NCBI GenBank assembly: GCA_030068075.1
Contig: CM057834.1
Coordinates: forward strand, 96,675,119 to 96,739,118
From: Paguma larvata
Lineage: Eukaryota; Chordata; Mammalia; Carnivora; Viverridae
Length of the DNA stretch: 64,000 nucleotides
Direction of reading: 5' to 3'
The notes beneath the pieces are model-generated. The model was not told the origin of the DNA and did not search any database. It saw nothing but the letters and a program-made list of their open reading frames with translations. Both the position numbers and the translations under genes were made by a program. Below, piece after piece: positions 17,021 through 29,181 of the stretch (positions within the stretch are counted from its first letter, which is position 1; the number at the start of each line of letters is the position of its first letter).

Positions 17021-18976
17021 CTTATCATCACTCATCTGAGAAATATTGGTCCACTGGGTTATGCAGACTTTCCAGGAACTGACCTGTTTCCAAAAACCCT
17101 ATTTGGTAAAGCCACTGAACTCATCGAAAAAGTCTTTACTGGCAAGCCACCAAGCTCACAGGGACACACGTTATCCAAAAATTCTAATTTTTGCTTGAAA
17201 CTTTGAACATTATTATCGGCAACAAATACAGTTGTTGTTTTCCTTGAAGGACAGGTTCCCTTCACTGAAAAATGTTTGCCAAATACCCGCCTGAATAACC
17301 TTTGTCTGTCAACTCCTCTTTCAAGTAAAAATGTTCTCCACGAAAAAAGCGGCCAGTGCAGCCTGCAATGAGCCACGTGAGCGCTGGCCCTGGAGACCAG
17401 AGCCGCCGCGCTTCGGGCCACAGCACTCCACGCTTTCCCACCTTGCTGCCCAGGAGAGGAAAACATGCACACGCAGGATCAACAGCTCATAAAATGAGCT
17501 ACTTTGATTCCTTCATCAAGGACATTCTCTAAAACTTTTTTCGTGCTTTGTTGTGTTTTGTTTTTTAACTCTAAGTGCTAAGGTGCGGGTGGTTTTTACC
17601 CACTATTGCTTCTCCACCACAGAGTGCGTGGGTGAAAGGGTGGAAGGGTGGAAGGAAGGAAGGAAGGAAGGGAGGGAGGGAGGGAGGGAGGGTGGGAGGG
17701 AGGGAAGGGAAGGACAAAGGATGTAAGGAAAAGAAAAGGCAAATAACATTTTAGTATAATCGCAAAGATAACCTCACAGACCCTCTGAGGTCCACAGACC
17801 GTGCTTTGAGAAGCACCGTGGCTGCAAGTATACCCAGACACCAGATGAATCAAAAATCCTAACAACCCCTTCCTTTCCATTTGCCTAGCAAAGCATCTAG
17901 AATAGACAATATATTCCAATTACATACTTCTAAAAGACACATTTATAAGAGTGAAGGCCTAGAAATCACCATTCTTGCAACTAAAAACAAAAATCCATGT
18001 GAAGAATACTTAATGAGGATACAAAGTATAGAATCTAAATGGTAGTAGGCCACACATAGGTGCCAAGTTAAGAGACTAATGCGTAACAAGATGCATTTCA
18101 AAGAAGCTGCTTCTTTTCCTCCATCTGTCCCACCCCCCTCACCACTGTAAGAAATCATCAGTGGTCACGGTCACTCTTCTGACCCTCCAGCTACCTAAAA
18201 CAACCTCATCCTACCGACCAACGCCCCATACGCTCACCCTTCAGAACCCTATCCCCATAAAGGAAAAATAACATAAAAATCTTGTTCCGGGACCTTTTCA
18301 ATTCCTAGGATGCCTCTATTTGTATTCAAAAAGGAGAAAAATGACAGAACTATACAAGGTCACTACTGCTGGGCCCAAGCATTCCACCCAAAAGACTTGA
18401 AAAACACTAGCAGAAGAAACTTCCACTGCTCTGTCTGAAGGACTTGGGAAAGCCAGAACTGAGAGGTATTGCCAACCAGAATTTATGGAGCATTCTGAAA
18501 ATCTAAAGCCTGTGATGCAACAGGCATCGTGGTGCCTAAACTTGAGCAGACCACCTGGGCCTGCGACTACCAATGAGCAAGTGTTAGGAACAGCATTTGT
18601 GTTGAAGTTCTGATGAAACAGATGAGCCGGTGACTAGGGAGAGAAAGAAAGAAGGGGGAAAACAGAGATCTTATTTGTAGCCCCGGTTTAAGTAGTACTA
18701 AAAACGCACAGTACTTTTAAAAAGCACAGGAAAATTACAGTAACATGGCAATCTTAGCTGAATAGAAAACAGTGACTTGATTGTTACAGGAACGTGAGTA
18801 GACCCCGCACTAACACATTTTCCACAAAAATAAGATCACTCTCCTCCAACCAGCAGAAGAGTAAACTAAACTCGAAGTTCAACATGGAGGCTCACAGACC
18901 AGCAAGCATTCCTATGTTTATCTGAAAACGCTATCAGTTTACAAAGACATGTCTTAGAAAAGAAACGGCCACCTAA
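17021..18976. other. EZH2 intron 1, unique sequence with one microsatellite
   Basis: No gene seen. The 137-codon minus-strand frame at 17059-17472 has no recognisable domain. Confidence 0.5.
17641..17715 (+). repeat. (GGAA)n/(GGGA)n microsatellite
   Basis: GGAA units grade into GGGA units. GGAA arrays can act as ETS-family binding platforms. Confidence 0.9.
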
Positions 18977-18988
18977 ATTTAAACCAAT

Positions 18989-19103
18989 TGGAGGGGGAGC
19001 CTGGCTGGCTCAGTGGAGCATCCAACTCTTGATCTCTGGGTCATGAGTTCGAGCCCCATGCTGGATGCAGAGATTACTTTAAAAAAAAAAAAAAGTTCTA
19101 TAC
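18989..19103 (+). mobile_element. Short-type carnivore SINE
   Basis: Duplication ATTTAAACCAAT at 18977-18988 and 19104-19115; A tail. Confidence 0.9.
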
Positions 19104-19206
19104 ATTTAAACCAATGGCAGCACTGAACTATCATAAACACGGTAAAGAAGTTGCTTCAACTTTACAAAACAGATTAAAGTGACACTTAGAAATTAAAGTT
19201 TTCTTT

Positions 19207-19321
19207 GGAGCGTCTGGCTGGCTCGGTCGGTAGAGCATGCAACTCTTTCTTGATCTCGGCGTTGTGAGTTTCAGCCCCATCTTGGGTGTAGAGATTACTT
19301 AAAAACAGCATCTTAATAAAA
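19207..19321 (+). mobile_element. Short-type carnivore SINE
   Basis: Duplication AAATTAAAGTTTTCTTT (17 bp) at 19190-19206 and 19322-19338. Confidence 0.93.
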
Positions 19322-19338
19322 AAATTAAAGTTTTCTTT

Positions 19339-22300
19339 AAAAACATACTAAATCTATTTCATAAGCTAAATCCTCTCCTTTCGTTGCATATACACTCAAT
19401 TTACGGAGATGCTGCTGGAGAAACGCGGAAGGCAAAATTACGGATCAGAAACTACGATACACAGCTCACGATCCGAAGACAACAGGAGTATACACTATTC
19501 ACACGAGATACATACTATTCACCACTAGCTGACAGAAGCAAAGAACACGGCTAAGTCTGATGCCAGGTGCTCTTTCCCAGGAAGTCACTTTTAAATCTTG
19601 TGTCTCTGATAAGCCAAGATCTTATCAAACAAAACAACATACACAGTGCAAAATTTTAAGAGAAACTCAATTCAGGTAAATACGGGCATCTGCCCACCAT
19701 TCCGGCCAGCGAGCGCAGGCGACAGGAGTGCGCTATTCCCACCGCCTGCTCCACGGGCCTCCGATGCCGCGTGGAGCCACTCAGTGATTCCAGCGTTCAA
19801 GGGTATTTCTCAGAGAGCATTGGCCCGAAGTGCAAACCAACAACTCTGTGCTCAAAAGAGAAACCATGACGTCTTCCTTATACTAGAAGGGCGCTGGGCT
19901 GGGCTGGGGCCTCAAAGTAAGAATTTATGACACGGCGTCCTCCTGGAACTTCTCGTGGGTAACTCTGCTGGCATACTATCGTTGCCCTGCATGCTGTCCT
20001 TCTGTCCTAGCCCCAAGTAAGACGAAGCTCCCTCTGTTTTCTGAATTAAAAAAAAGAAAAGAAACGGACTGGGTTGTTCAAACTACTAAGCCCAAAGCAT
20101 TTGCAGAACCTCTCGAATTTCCAGGCATCCTACAAGCAAGTAACCAAGATCTGGCGGTTCCGGCGCCTGCGTGTATACCACAGGGGGTACGGTCTCAGCC
20201 CTGAAGTTCGTTTTCTTGCCAAGAATAGTAGCGGTTTTGGGACAGGATGGAAGTCAAGGAGGTAGGGGTAGCTACGAGCTACAGACACTTCCATGGCTTT
20301 CCTACACATAAGGTCTCTCGCAGAAATGGCTATACTGCTGAGGCTCTGCGCCACGGTGCCGCTGAGGCTCCGCGTCACGGTACTCGGTAACCTTTTCAGC
20401 ATCATTTACAATGAATGCCATTTTTCAGTATCTATTTTACCAAACATTATCTAATTTTTTATTAGTATAACATAACTTATCACAAATACTTCATACCCTG
20501 GGAAAAATCTCTTTTATAGCCTCCAAATACCTATGGAAATGCTATAAAGAATTCATCCACCCCAGGGAAACCCGTTACATAATCCCTGCAGTCATCGCCC
20601 GGAAATTTCCACAGTCATACGAAGGTTTTTAACCAGGACGAAAGACTTCCATCCCAGCACTTCCATGTGGCAGAGGAAGAGGAGAAGGGCAAGACGAGGG
20701 CCCACCACTTAGGCCTCGGACTCTGGGGCCAGGAAACACAGGACTTCGTGTCTGGTAGTCCAGACTTAAACACTGGTGTCTTCACCAGCACAGAAGGTGT
20801 CCTGAACAGAGGGTAAGGAGGAGAGCATCTCACCCTTTATCTGCGTAGTCCTAAGTAATGACAGTCCTAATAGTAAAGACTGAGGCAACCGACAGTTTGA
20901 AAAAATTTTCTTTTCCAGAAAATGTGTAGAAAACGGATGGCTATTTGGTCACATGCTGATAGCAGGTAACAAGTAACAACAGACAAACGGTGAAGAAAAC
21001 CATTTTATTTCTTTAAATACAAGAGTAAAGTCTAAGAAAAACTGGAAAATAGTAACTTTGAACTCGCCAATGCAGTTTTGGGTAAAGAGAAACTATTTTC
21101 TTTACACACAATCCTCTCTGAATGGGACTGCACTTCTGATACTTCTGGTCACCAAATGCGCGGCAGCACCACCTGGCTGTCCCGATTTAACTCACGGCTG
21201 ACACCAGCTACCTGGCGAGAGCGTCAGATTCCACAGGCGGAGGGCTCAGTCCACAGATTTGTCACGCCCCACTTCAGACGCCGACTGCGGCCCGGAGCTC
21301 CTTAGCAACTAGCTACGGACTGTAGGTGCCCATGATCCGCTTCTTGGGTTCAATCAATGTGCTAGGGCCGCTCACAGAACTGAGGAGAGCAGTTTCTCTA
21401 CTAGGTTACCTGTCTGTTATGAAAGGAGTAACTCGGGAACTGCCAGATGGAAGAGATGCAGGGGTGAGGCGTGCGGGAAGGGGGCAGGGCTGCCATGCTG
21501 GGGGCGAGGGGAAGGGGTGGCGGCAATCTCCCGACTGCTCCACGTGTCCACCAACCCAGCTCCCCCGACCCTGTGGCTCTGGGTTTCTGTGGCGGCTTTC
21601 CTTCGGTAAGTACGACTGAACTCCATCTCCAGCCCCGCTCCCGCCCCAGAGGCCTGGGAAAGGGAGGGTCTGAAAGTCCCACCCTTCTAATCCCAAGATT
21701 AGCTCCCCCAGGAACTGGCCCCATCTTCATCTTCGGGTGCTTTCCACGAGTCACTTCATTTGCACAAACCCAGGTAAGGTTCAAAAGGATCTGTTGTGAG
21801 TTATCAAGACACCTTTACCACTTAGGAAATTCCAAGGGTTTCAGCTGCTCAGGGCCAGAAACAGGATAAACTTTACAAACCACAGTATACCAACCTGTCT
21901 GTTTACAAAGTCAGTTTAGTCACATACATAATAGTCCTAAAAGGCTTTTAAGTGCTATTATTCCTATAATGCAGAGACAAAAAAAGAGAAAAAAGGGGCT
22001 TATAATCGCCATGAGAGATTGTATGCATTAACTGATAAAAGGAATGAGAGAAATACATATCATGCGATAACTCAATTAAATGCCAGCGGGGGGGGGTTGG
22101 GGGGGAGCACAATCACCTGTGACGGGGATGTGACCTCCAGCCCAGTGTTTCTCAAACTCCCCACGGAACCCACTCTATGTGGGTAAAAAGAAACCAAGCA
22201 CCTTGAGTCCCAGTGTTTGAGCTAAAAAGGACCCTCGAGGCAGCAAAAGCTAAGGGACTCTGGCCCTCCTGGTTGCGAGAGCCTGCACAAGCCACTTACC

Positions 22301-24829
22301 CTCACCAAGCTCCTACTTCGTACCTCCGCAACGGGCCTCCTCTCTGAAGGCACATGGGGAGTCCTCAAAACTCACAAGATGTTCAGTTACTTGTCCTTCT
22401 CCTTTTTGCAATGAAGATCAAGTCCACAAAAGCTACTTGCTAAGGAGACACAACTGGTTTAATGGCAGAGCCTAGACTAAAGGCGAAGTTCTTTGTACGG
22501 AATCCAGCTGCCAGTGGAAGCTGCCCTTTAAAAACACCTTCTTCACAGCAGAACTTGAGCTCTGTGCTTCAGGCAAAAATTCTCCAAAGGCGAAATTACT
22601 TCCAGGCCAAAGTGGGACAGCAACTCCTCGCTTCCCGCCTAGTCTGTTCAAGCAACATTTCTGCCATTTAAAACTCCTTCTTGATTACTCTAGAAGGGCA
22701 TTTCCCAACCTTTGCTGCCCTGTCAATACTCTGCATGGTGACATATCTCACACTACCCACTGGGGGTTTTTTAAAACAATTTTCCAATTTTTGCTTGTAC
22801 TATAAATAATTTGAATATGGAAACATTTCACATCAAAATTTTATAAATAAGGATATTCACACTGCAGCTTCTTTCCACCTGATAATATGATAGATCAGTA
22901 CACTAGTAAAAAAAATTATAAAGTTCATCACGTTAGAATCTTTAAAATATTCAAAGGACAGATATTTCACTTAGCAAATATATGGTGCTTATTCGTAAAT
23001 AATTAAAATGTGCGATTTTCAACAAAATTCAAAAGTAAAGTGTTTGGTTTAGAGACTCCATGTTTATGAGGCACGAGGCAGGTTCTCACTAAACAGTCGT
23101 CAGTTCTGTTATTCGTAGGCACGTGGCAGATACTCGTGCATCTACAAATACAGTGGACATTTCACTATTGGGCTATGGTATCGAAAACATACAAAAGCTG
23201 CTTTCATGACTGAAATTCTTTAACTGTTTAAAGAAAATCATCTTATTTTCTTAAATTCGGGGGCTTACTTACAAAGCACTTCTCAGACGGTCTTTAGTCT
23301 CAAAAATGAAGGCACTACAGATAAAATAGCTATGATGTTTTCTTTTCGACACGTTTTGAAAACTCACTAGACATCTGGATGTATGAATTTAGCTCACATG
23401 AACTGCCACTGAGGCATAAAGACCATCCGGAGATAAATTTGCAGAATTATTATTTTACACTCCTCACTTTTTTCCAGTTTCTCAAACTTTACCTTAATCA
23501 ACAGTATATTAAAGATATAAATTAAAATCTTCCAATAGTACCTGACAACAGGTAACAAAGTTCAGAGTGATACATAGTATACAGCCACGCAAAAATCACT
23601 TGATAGACTCTAGAAAGCTCTGCTTTAGGGACAAGGGTGCTAGTTGCTTCTAAAGAAGCCATCTCCCAAGTTTTCATGGCTGCGATCTTAAATCCATTTC
23701 ACAAAAACTTTATTTCTATCCACTATGTACAAAACCCTTTTCCATCTTCACCACACAGATGAGTAAAATAATGCTTAAAATGAAGGGGAAGGGAAAACAC
23801 GAGATGTCCTGTGGTATTGCTGTCTACGCAGGAGATAAGCTATCTAGTTTGGTTGGGAAAGTTTAAGGGTGTTTTGAGCCAAACAGGCTAAACAGTATCT
23901 AGAGACGCTAAAATGGTAGGGAAGGTATTCCAGAAAGAAGACAGAGCACAGACTTTCCACAGGAAACTTCCTGGAGACCAGTAAAAACACCAATCAAGTG
24001 CAACAGAGAAAAGGGATAAGACAACCATCGGAGAGGAGGCTAGTGAAGAGAGTTCAGGCTGCCCTGTAGACTGCCCAGCTTCAGGAGGGACGTACAGGAA
24101 CTGACAGCCAGGGGAAGACTGAGCGGGGCAAGGGCATGGTAACTGGCAGAGGTCTAGGACACCCAACAGAAGCCCAGAAGCTTGCTTTCTCCACGCCCTT
24201 TACTAAACAAGGAGGAGGAGTAATGGAATACTTGGATAATGAAGAAAAACTAAAAATTGTGAGGGTAATCTGACTGTTGAGGAAAAGAAAGAACGGATAC
24301 TCTGCAGAGATAAAACAAGCGGATGCAGAAACCAAGTATATACACTTTTAAAAGCCATCTGTGTACATAACAAAAAATTTATGTAACTGTCAAAATAGGT
24401 AGACCAAGCTTGCAAACTTACCACTTTTACATACCAGATTCTAAGATGAGAATTACTTCTGATTCACTCTTAATATTCTCATTTATCCTTTAACTCTAAT
24501 AACTGAAAAGGTCTTAATTATCCAAAATTGAAAATTTAAAGAACTACCAAATATTATTACTTTCAAACACAGCTTAATTTAAAAATTCCCCCAAAAAGTA
24601 ATAAAATTTTTAAATTAAAAAATTAAAAAACTAAAATCCCATACCACACACCTAATACTATTTGCATAAATACTATCTTTTTCATTTTCATGTTTCTGCA
24701 AACACGTAACAGTTTGTTACAGTAAGAACTTAATGACTTGTGGAATAAGAATAAATTCATTTTCACATAGTTTCACAGAATTTAAACAATTACGCCTCCA
24801 GCTTTAGCAATACTTTACTTGGCCTATAT
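19339..24829. other. EZH2 intron 1, SINE-free core
   Basis: No carnivore SINE occurs here. There is no recognisable exon. A CT/GA-balanced, GC-richer part lies at 21100-21870, with overlapping frames on both strands (21326-21869) but no domain. 23880-24330 may be a degraded old repeat. Confidence 0.5.
20337..20384 (+). repeat. Imperfect 24-bp tandem duplication
   Basis: Two units begin GCTGAGGCT(C) and share (C/T)GCG(C/T)CACGGT. Confidence 0.75.
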
Positions 24830-25745
24830 GTTGTCAATAACACATAAAAATCAAAGCAGAAAACTGAGTAAACATTTGCAATATATCTATAACAGAGAAT
24901 GTGTACCAAGAATATACAAGACCTCTCACAACCCAATGAGACAAAAAAACGCAATTTTTAAGTGGGTGAAAGTCTTGATCAAAAAAATGTACCCGAATGG
25001 CCAATGAGGCAGATGAAAAGATTCCACCACACTGATCACCTATGAAATCTGAATTAAAACCACAGTGAGATACTGAACACTTATTAGGGGCCGAAACGCA
25101 AAAGACTGGCAACACTAAGTGCGCTCAGACCCACGGAGCTGGAGCCGGAACCAGAACCCTCCGTGTAAAATGGCGCCAACACACAGGGAAAACAGTCTGG
25201 TAGTTTCTTATAAAGTTAAATCAGTATTCACCATATGACCCAGCAACCCAACTACAAGGTATTTACCCAAGAGAATTTAAAAGATACGTCCACAAAAGAC
25301 TTACACGAATGGTCGTAACAGCTGAATGAACAGCCAAAAACTGGAAACAGCCCATGTGTCCACCAATAGGTAAATGGATAAAAAAAAAACAGTATAGTCA
25401 TACAATGGAATACTACTCAGGCAGAAGAAACCGCTGAGACAGGCAACAACATGGATAAATCTGGAAAACATGCCGGATTAAAGAAGCCAGTCACAGAAGA
25501 GTATATATCGTCTAATTTCATTTATATGACACTCTTGAACAAGAAAAATGGGATCGGCGGGAGAAAGGCAAACGACTGTAAAGAGCATTCCAGAACTCTG
25601 AGGACACCGGCATCACCCCGACAGAGGTGGTGGTGACACAGACGTACACATTTGTCAAAACTCGGCAGCCTGTACTCTCCCAATGTGTGCATCTTGTTAT
25701 ACATAAATTACATTCAATGAAGTTGGTTTTTTAAACTAAAAAACT
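24830..25745 (+). mobile_element. Old L1, end of ORF2 and 3' UTR
   Basis: Diagnostic phrases occur in L1 order: AACCCAATGAGACAAAAAA, CATATGACCCAGCAACCCAA, AACAGCCCATGTGTCCACCA, ACAATGGAATACTACTCAG and AAGAAGCCAGTCACAGAAGA. It is full of stops and is a dead copy. Confidence 0.85.
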
Positions 25746-26209
25746 GATACCTTTCTAGAGAGCAACTTGACAAGGTCTACTAAAGCTTGAAATGTGCATA
25801 ATCATGAAACAGCAATTCTCCTTGTAGAAAGTTGTCTCACAAATGATCAAAGATAGGGAAGAATGTTCTCTTCTTTTGAGGAGAGAACACAATGTCCATC
25901 ACAACTGGTTTGCCCTGTGACGACACATTCGTAAACTGGAGTACTATGTATTCTACTTAACAAAACAGCCTAATAGCTCAGAGTTGGAAGCGGCCCACTT
26001 TTTCTATGAAGGGCCACATCGCAAGTATTTCAGCCTTGGCAGGCTACGCGCGCTCTCCTTGTGTATTCTTTTTTGGGAGTCTTATTATTGTTTTACAACT
26101 CTAAGAAATACTAAAATCATCGGCAGTTCATGGGCCCTACCAAAACAAATAAAAAACAAACAAAACCAAGACTGAAAGTGAGAGATCATAGCTTTGAAAA
26201 CAAAGTGCA

Positions 26210-26365
26210 AATCCAAACTCTTACATCACCGCCGCCCAGCTGTGACCCGCCCTCTCCATCTCGTGCTGTCGTAGTATCTATATAAAATATATAAAGTAAA
26301 CAGAAGCACTGAGCACAATGCCAAGGACACAGCGAGCACTAAAGAAATATTTGTTATTTTTTAAT
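26210..26365 (+). mobile_element. MIR
   Basis: CCCAGCTGTGACC, later GAGCACAATGCCAAGGACACA and AAGAAATATTTGTTATT follow the MIR consensus order. Confidence 0.55.
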
Positions 26366-26734
26366 AAAGAGAAGTCTCTACTGACCTAAAAAAAACTGTT
26401 CTAGAACAAAAGAACTTGATCTCATTCTTGTGAAATATATGTATAAATGCATATTCATAAGAATACACTGAAAAGTTTGGGAAACTGTTAAGGGTAGGGT
26501 GCAGAACTACACGGATGGAGAAAGCTTTCACTTAGTCTAATCTGTTTCAGTATTTTAAACTGAACACCTATTACTTAATCAATAGACATTTCTAACATAA
26601 ACAAAGCGTATGTAGCACCATTTTCTTTACTTATAGGTCCTCGGCAAGTATTTAAACTTGAGAAGTGTTTAGTTCCATTCGTGAGAAAGTCTATTAATTC
26701 TCAAAATCAATACTGGCACAATAACTAAAAATCA

Positions 26735-26905
26735 ACCATTTACCAATTTGTGCCAGGTATAGTTCTGAGGGTTTCACAAGTATTAATTCACTCAATCCTC
26801 TCGGGAACCTTACGGGATGAACAATGTCATCACGACCCCACTTTACAAATGGAGAACCTGCCCAGGGCACACACTGGCAGCTGAGGAACTGGATCCCAAA
26901 CAAAG
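26735..26905 (-). mobile_element. MIR
   Basis: TGTGCCAGGTATAGTTCTGAG, ATTAATTCACTCAATCCTC and CTTTACAAATGGAGAACCTG follow the reverse MIR consensus. Confidence 0.7.
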
Positions 26906-27164
26906 TGACTCCAAAGACCACACTTAAAATTCAACTGTACTCCTCCCTAGAGCAAACATTATTACAGCTCTGGCTGAGAAAGAAATCTGCAAAGACATCT
27001 TTTAGTCTGTCTAGGGCATCAGACTGTACCTCCCATACAACTACAAATTACCTACTTTTAAATATAACTTTCTGATGGAGTCAAATAAACTCTCTTCTTG
27101 GGCCCAACAAGACTTTAATCATCCAGGAGGCCAGCAGATAACATGGAGTAGGTAAAAAGGAATC

Positions 27165-27290
27165 TAACAATTTAAACTTGGATACTGACTACAAATCGCT
27201 AGCTGGATAACCCTGGACAAATTCTTAAGCCCTTTAGGCCAAAGTTTCCTTACCCTGTAAAGGTTTGTAGAGTGTAATGGTATCACCCAT
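27165..27290 (+). mobile_element. MIR
   Basis: CTAGCTGGATAACCCTGGACAA and AGTTTCCTTACCCTGTAAAG match the MIR core. Confidence 0.6.
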
Positions 27291-27294
27291 TGTT

Positions 27295-27745
27295 TAGTTT
27301 TTTCCCATTATAAAATATACACAAAATTTAACATTTTTAACTATTTTGAAGTGTATAATTCAGGGGCATTAAGCACATTCAAAATGCTGCTTAAGTATCA
27401 CCACCATCCATGTTCAGAACTTTTCCATCATCCCAAACAGAAACTCTGTGTACCCATTAAACCCTAATTCCCCAACTCCCCTCTCCTCTCCGCCCCCAGA
27501 AACATCTATTCTCCTTTCTCTCTGAGTCTGCCGATTCTCAGTATCCCCCATACCCGGAATCACACAATTTTTCTCCTTTTGTGTCCAGCTTATTATACCT
27601 CGCGTGTTTTCAAGGTTCATCAACGCTGTGTCACGCGTCAAGATTTCATTCTTTAAACGGCTGAATACTACTCCACTGTATGCCTACACCTCCTTTTGTT
27701 ATCCGTTCAGGTTGATGGCTGCAGGGTGGCCTTAACAATAATTAA
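27295..27745 (-). mobile_element. Old L1 3' UTR
   Basis: Several phrases match an old L1 3' UTR in reverse: TATAATTCAGGGGCATTAAG, TATCACCACCATCCATGTTC, TACCCATTAAACCCTAATTC and CTGAATACTACTCCACTGTA. Confidence 0.75.
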
Positions 27746-28065
27746 AAATAAAGCATCTCGTGTAAATGTTACCACAAGAAACAAACCAAACCGATCAGTG
27801 AATAAAGCATCTGGCAAACAGGTGTTTCAATGTCTTTTTTCTTCTTTTTGTCAAATTTTTGTACCAAGCTGTAGTACAGAAGCAACACGTGACACCATCT
27901 TAGAAACTTACCAGCTATGCCTTTTGAGAGGTTCTTGGATTTGCTAATCTCTATTTATCCTATCATTTTAAAAAAATGAAGAGCATCCCAGCAAATGATC
28001 TGTGATTACACTGGCACTACTTCCTTCAGTTTTAGCTTCAAAACCCACCGCGAATTATTTCAATA
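27746..28065. other. Intron 1, no feature seen
   Basis: AT-rich, unique-looking. Confidence 0.4.
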
Positions 28066-28077
28066 AAGAATTCATCA

Positions 28078-28297
28078 TGGGGCGCCTGGATGGCTCAGCT
28101 GGTTAAGTGTCCAACTTCGGCTCAGGTCATGATCTCGTGGTTGGTGAGTTCGAGCCCCACATCAGGCTCTGCGCCGACAGCTCAGAGCCTGGAACCTGCT
28201 TTGGATTCTGTGTCTCCCTCACTCTCTGCCCCTCCCTGCTCGTGCTCTGTCTCTCTCGGTCTCAAAAATAAACGTTAAAAAAAATTTTTTTTTTAAA
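28078..28297 (+). mobile_element. Carnivore SINE
   Basis: Duplication AAGAA(T/C)TCATCA at 28066-28077 and 28298-28309. It is the SINE nearest the promoter within intron 1. Confidence 0.93.
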
Positions 28298-28769
28298 AAG
28301 AACTCATCAATTTAACTAGACATTTTTATTTACTACCGTCTCCAACACTTTCCCCTCCTTTCATTTTTGTACAAGGACCATCAATACTGACATCGAATCA
28401 AATTAAGCAGATAGTATATGCAAGGCATCCGGACATTCATTCTCTCTAGTGTCTGAAACACCAAATCTGAATACCAATAGAATCCCTAAAGGATAGACAA
28501 TTTTCAGAATCTTTGAGTATTAGAACTAGGAGAAACCTTGGAACTTATCCACCATGACGATTATTTTTCTTTATAATCGCTGCCTCTCACACAGGGACAA
28601 AAACACCTCCCAAAGTTCCTCACAACCGAGTATTAATATACCCCATGTGCTTTGCAAAAAGTTCCTTTGTCAAATGGTTTCCCGACACTTTTCGTATTTC
28701 CTCCGTTCAAGTATTAAAGCCTCTATTCTCTAGCAACTACTAGGTATACAAAGAAAAACACGACCGGGC

Positions 28770-28925
28770 CTCCGCCTCAGAGCGCTTAGAGTGTAGTGAA
28801 GGAGCCAGATGCATCAGCAAGTGATTGCAATACAATCCGACCCGCGCTTTAATAAAAGTATGAACAAAGCCCCGTGGAACACAAGGGTGCTGGGAACTCG
28901 GGAAAGGCCTCGAGAAGGCAAAGGT
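28770..28925 (+). mobile_element. Ancient interspersed repeat fragment, family unresolved
   Basis: GCGCTTAGAGTGTAGTGAAGG, AAGTGATTGCAATACAATC and GGAAAGGCCTCGAGAAGG follow a mammal-wide repeat consensus that I recognise but cannot name with confidence. Confidence 0.5.
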
Positions 28926-29181
28926 ATCGTCTCATCGCGAATCTGTCCCTGAATTTAATGAGCTGCTCCTCCACACTGAGGCTCTGCTCCAAACTAACGA
29001 TTTCACCTGCATCCAGAATCCTTCGCAACTCATAGAAAATGTTTTCATTGTTTGTACTGAGTAAAGACTTCGAGGCAAATCCATAAATCATTTCTAATTG
29101 GCCCCAGAATACATTAAACCACTGGAGGAAATTTCTTGTCAATTTTTGAAAAGCAGATAAACTTTCTTCATCCCTATTTAT
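28849..29181 (-). other. Unassigned open frame of 110 codons in intron 1
   Basis: An open frame between stops, same strand as EZH2, with non-repetitive, globular-looking composition (for example LTRNFLQWFNVFWGQLEMIY, then FYELRRILDAGEIV). No ATG precedes most of it; the first ATG-encoded Met is internal. I do not recognise a family. Its C-terminal third overlaps an ancient repeat read in antisense, which argues against a single conserved gene. It could be a pseudogene piece, an exonised segment or chance. Confidence 0.25.

Noticed and set aside
24819..25115. Frames at 24.8-25.1 kb
   Set aside because: They are fragments of a dead L1.
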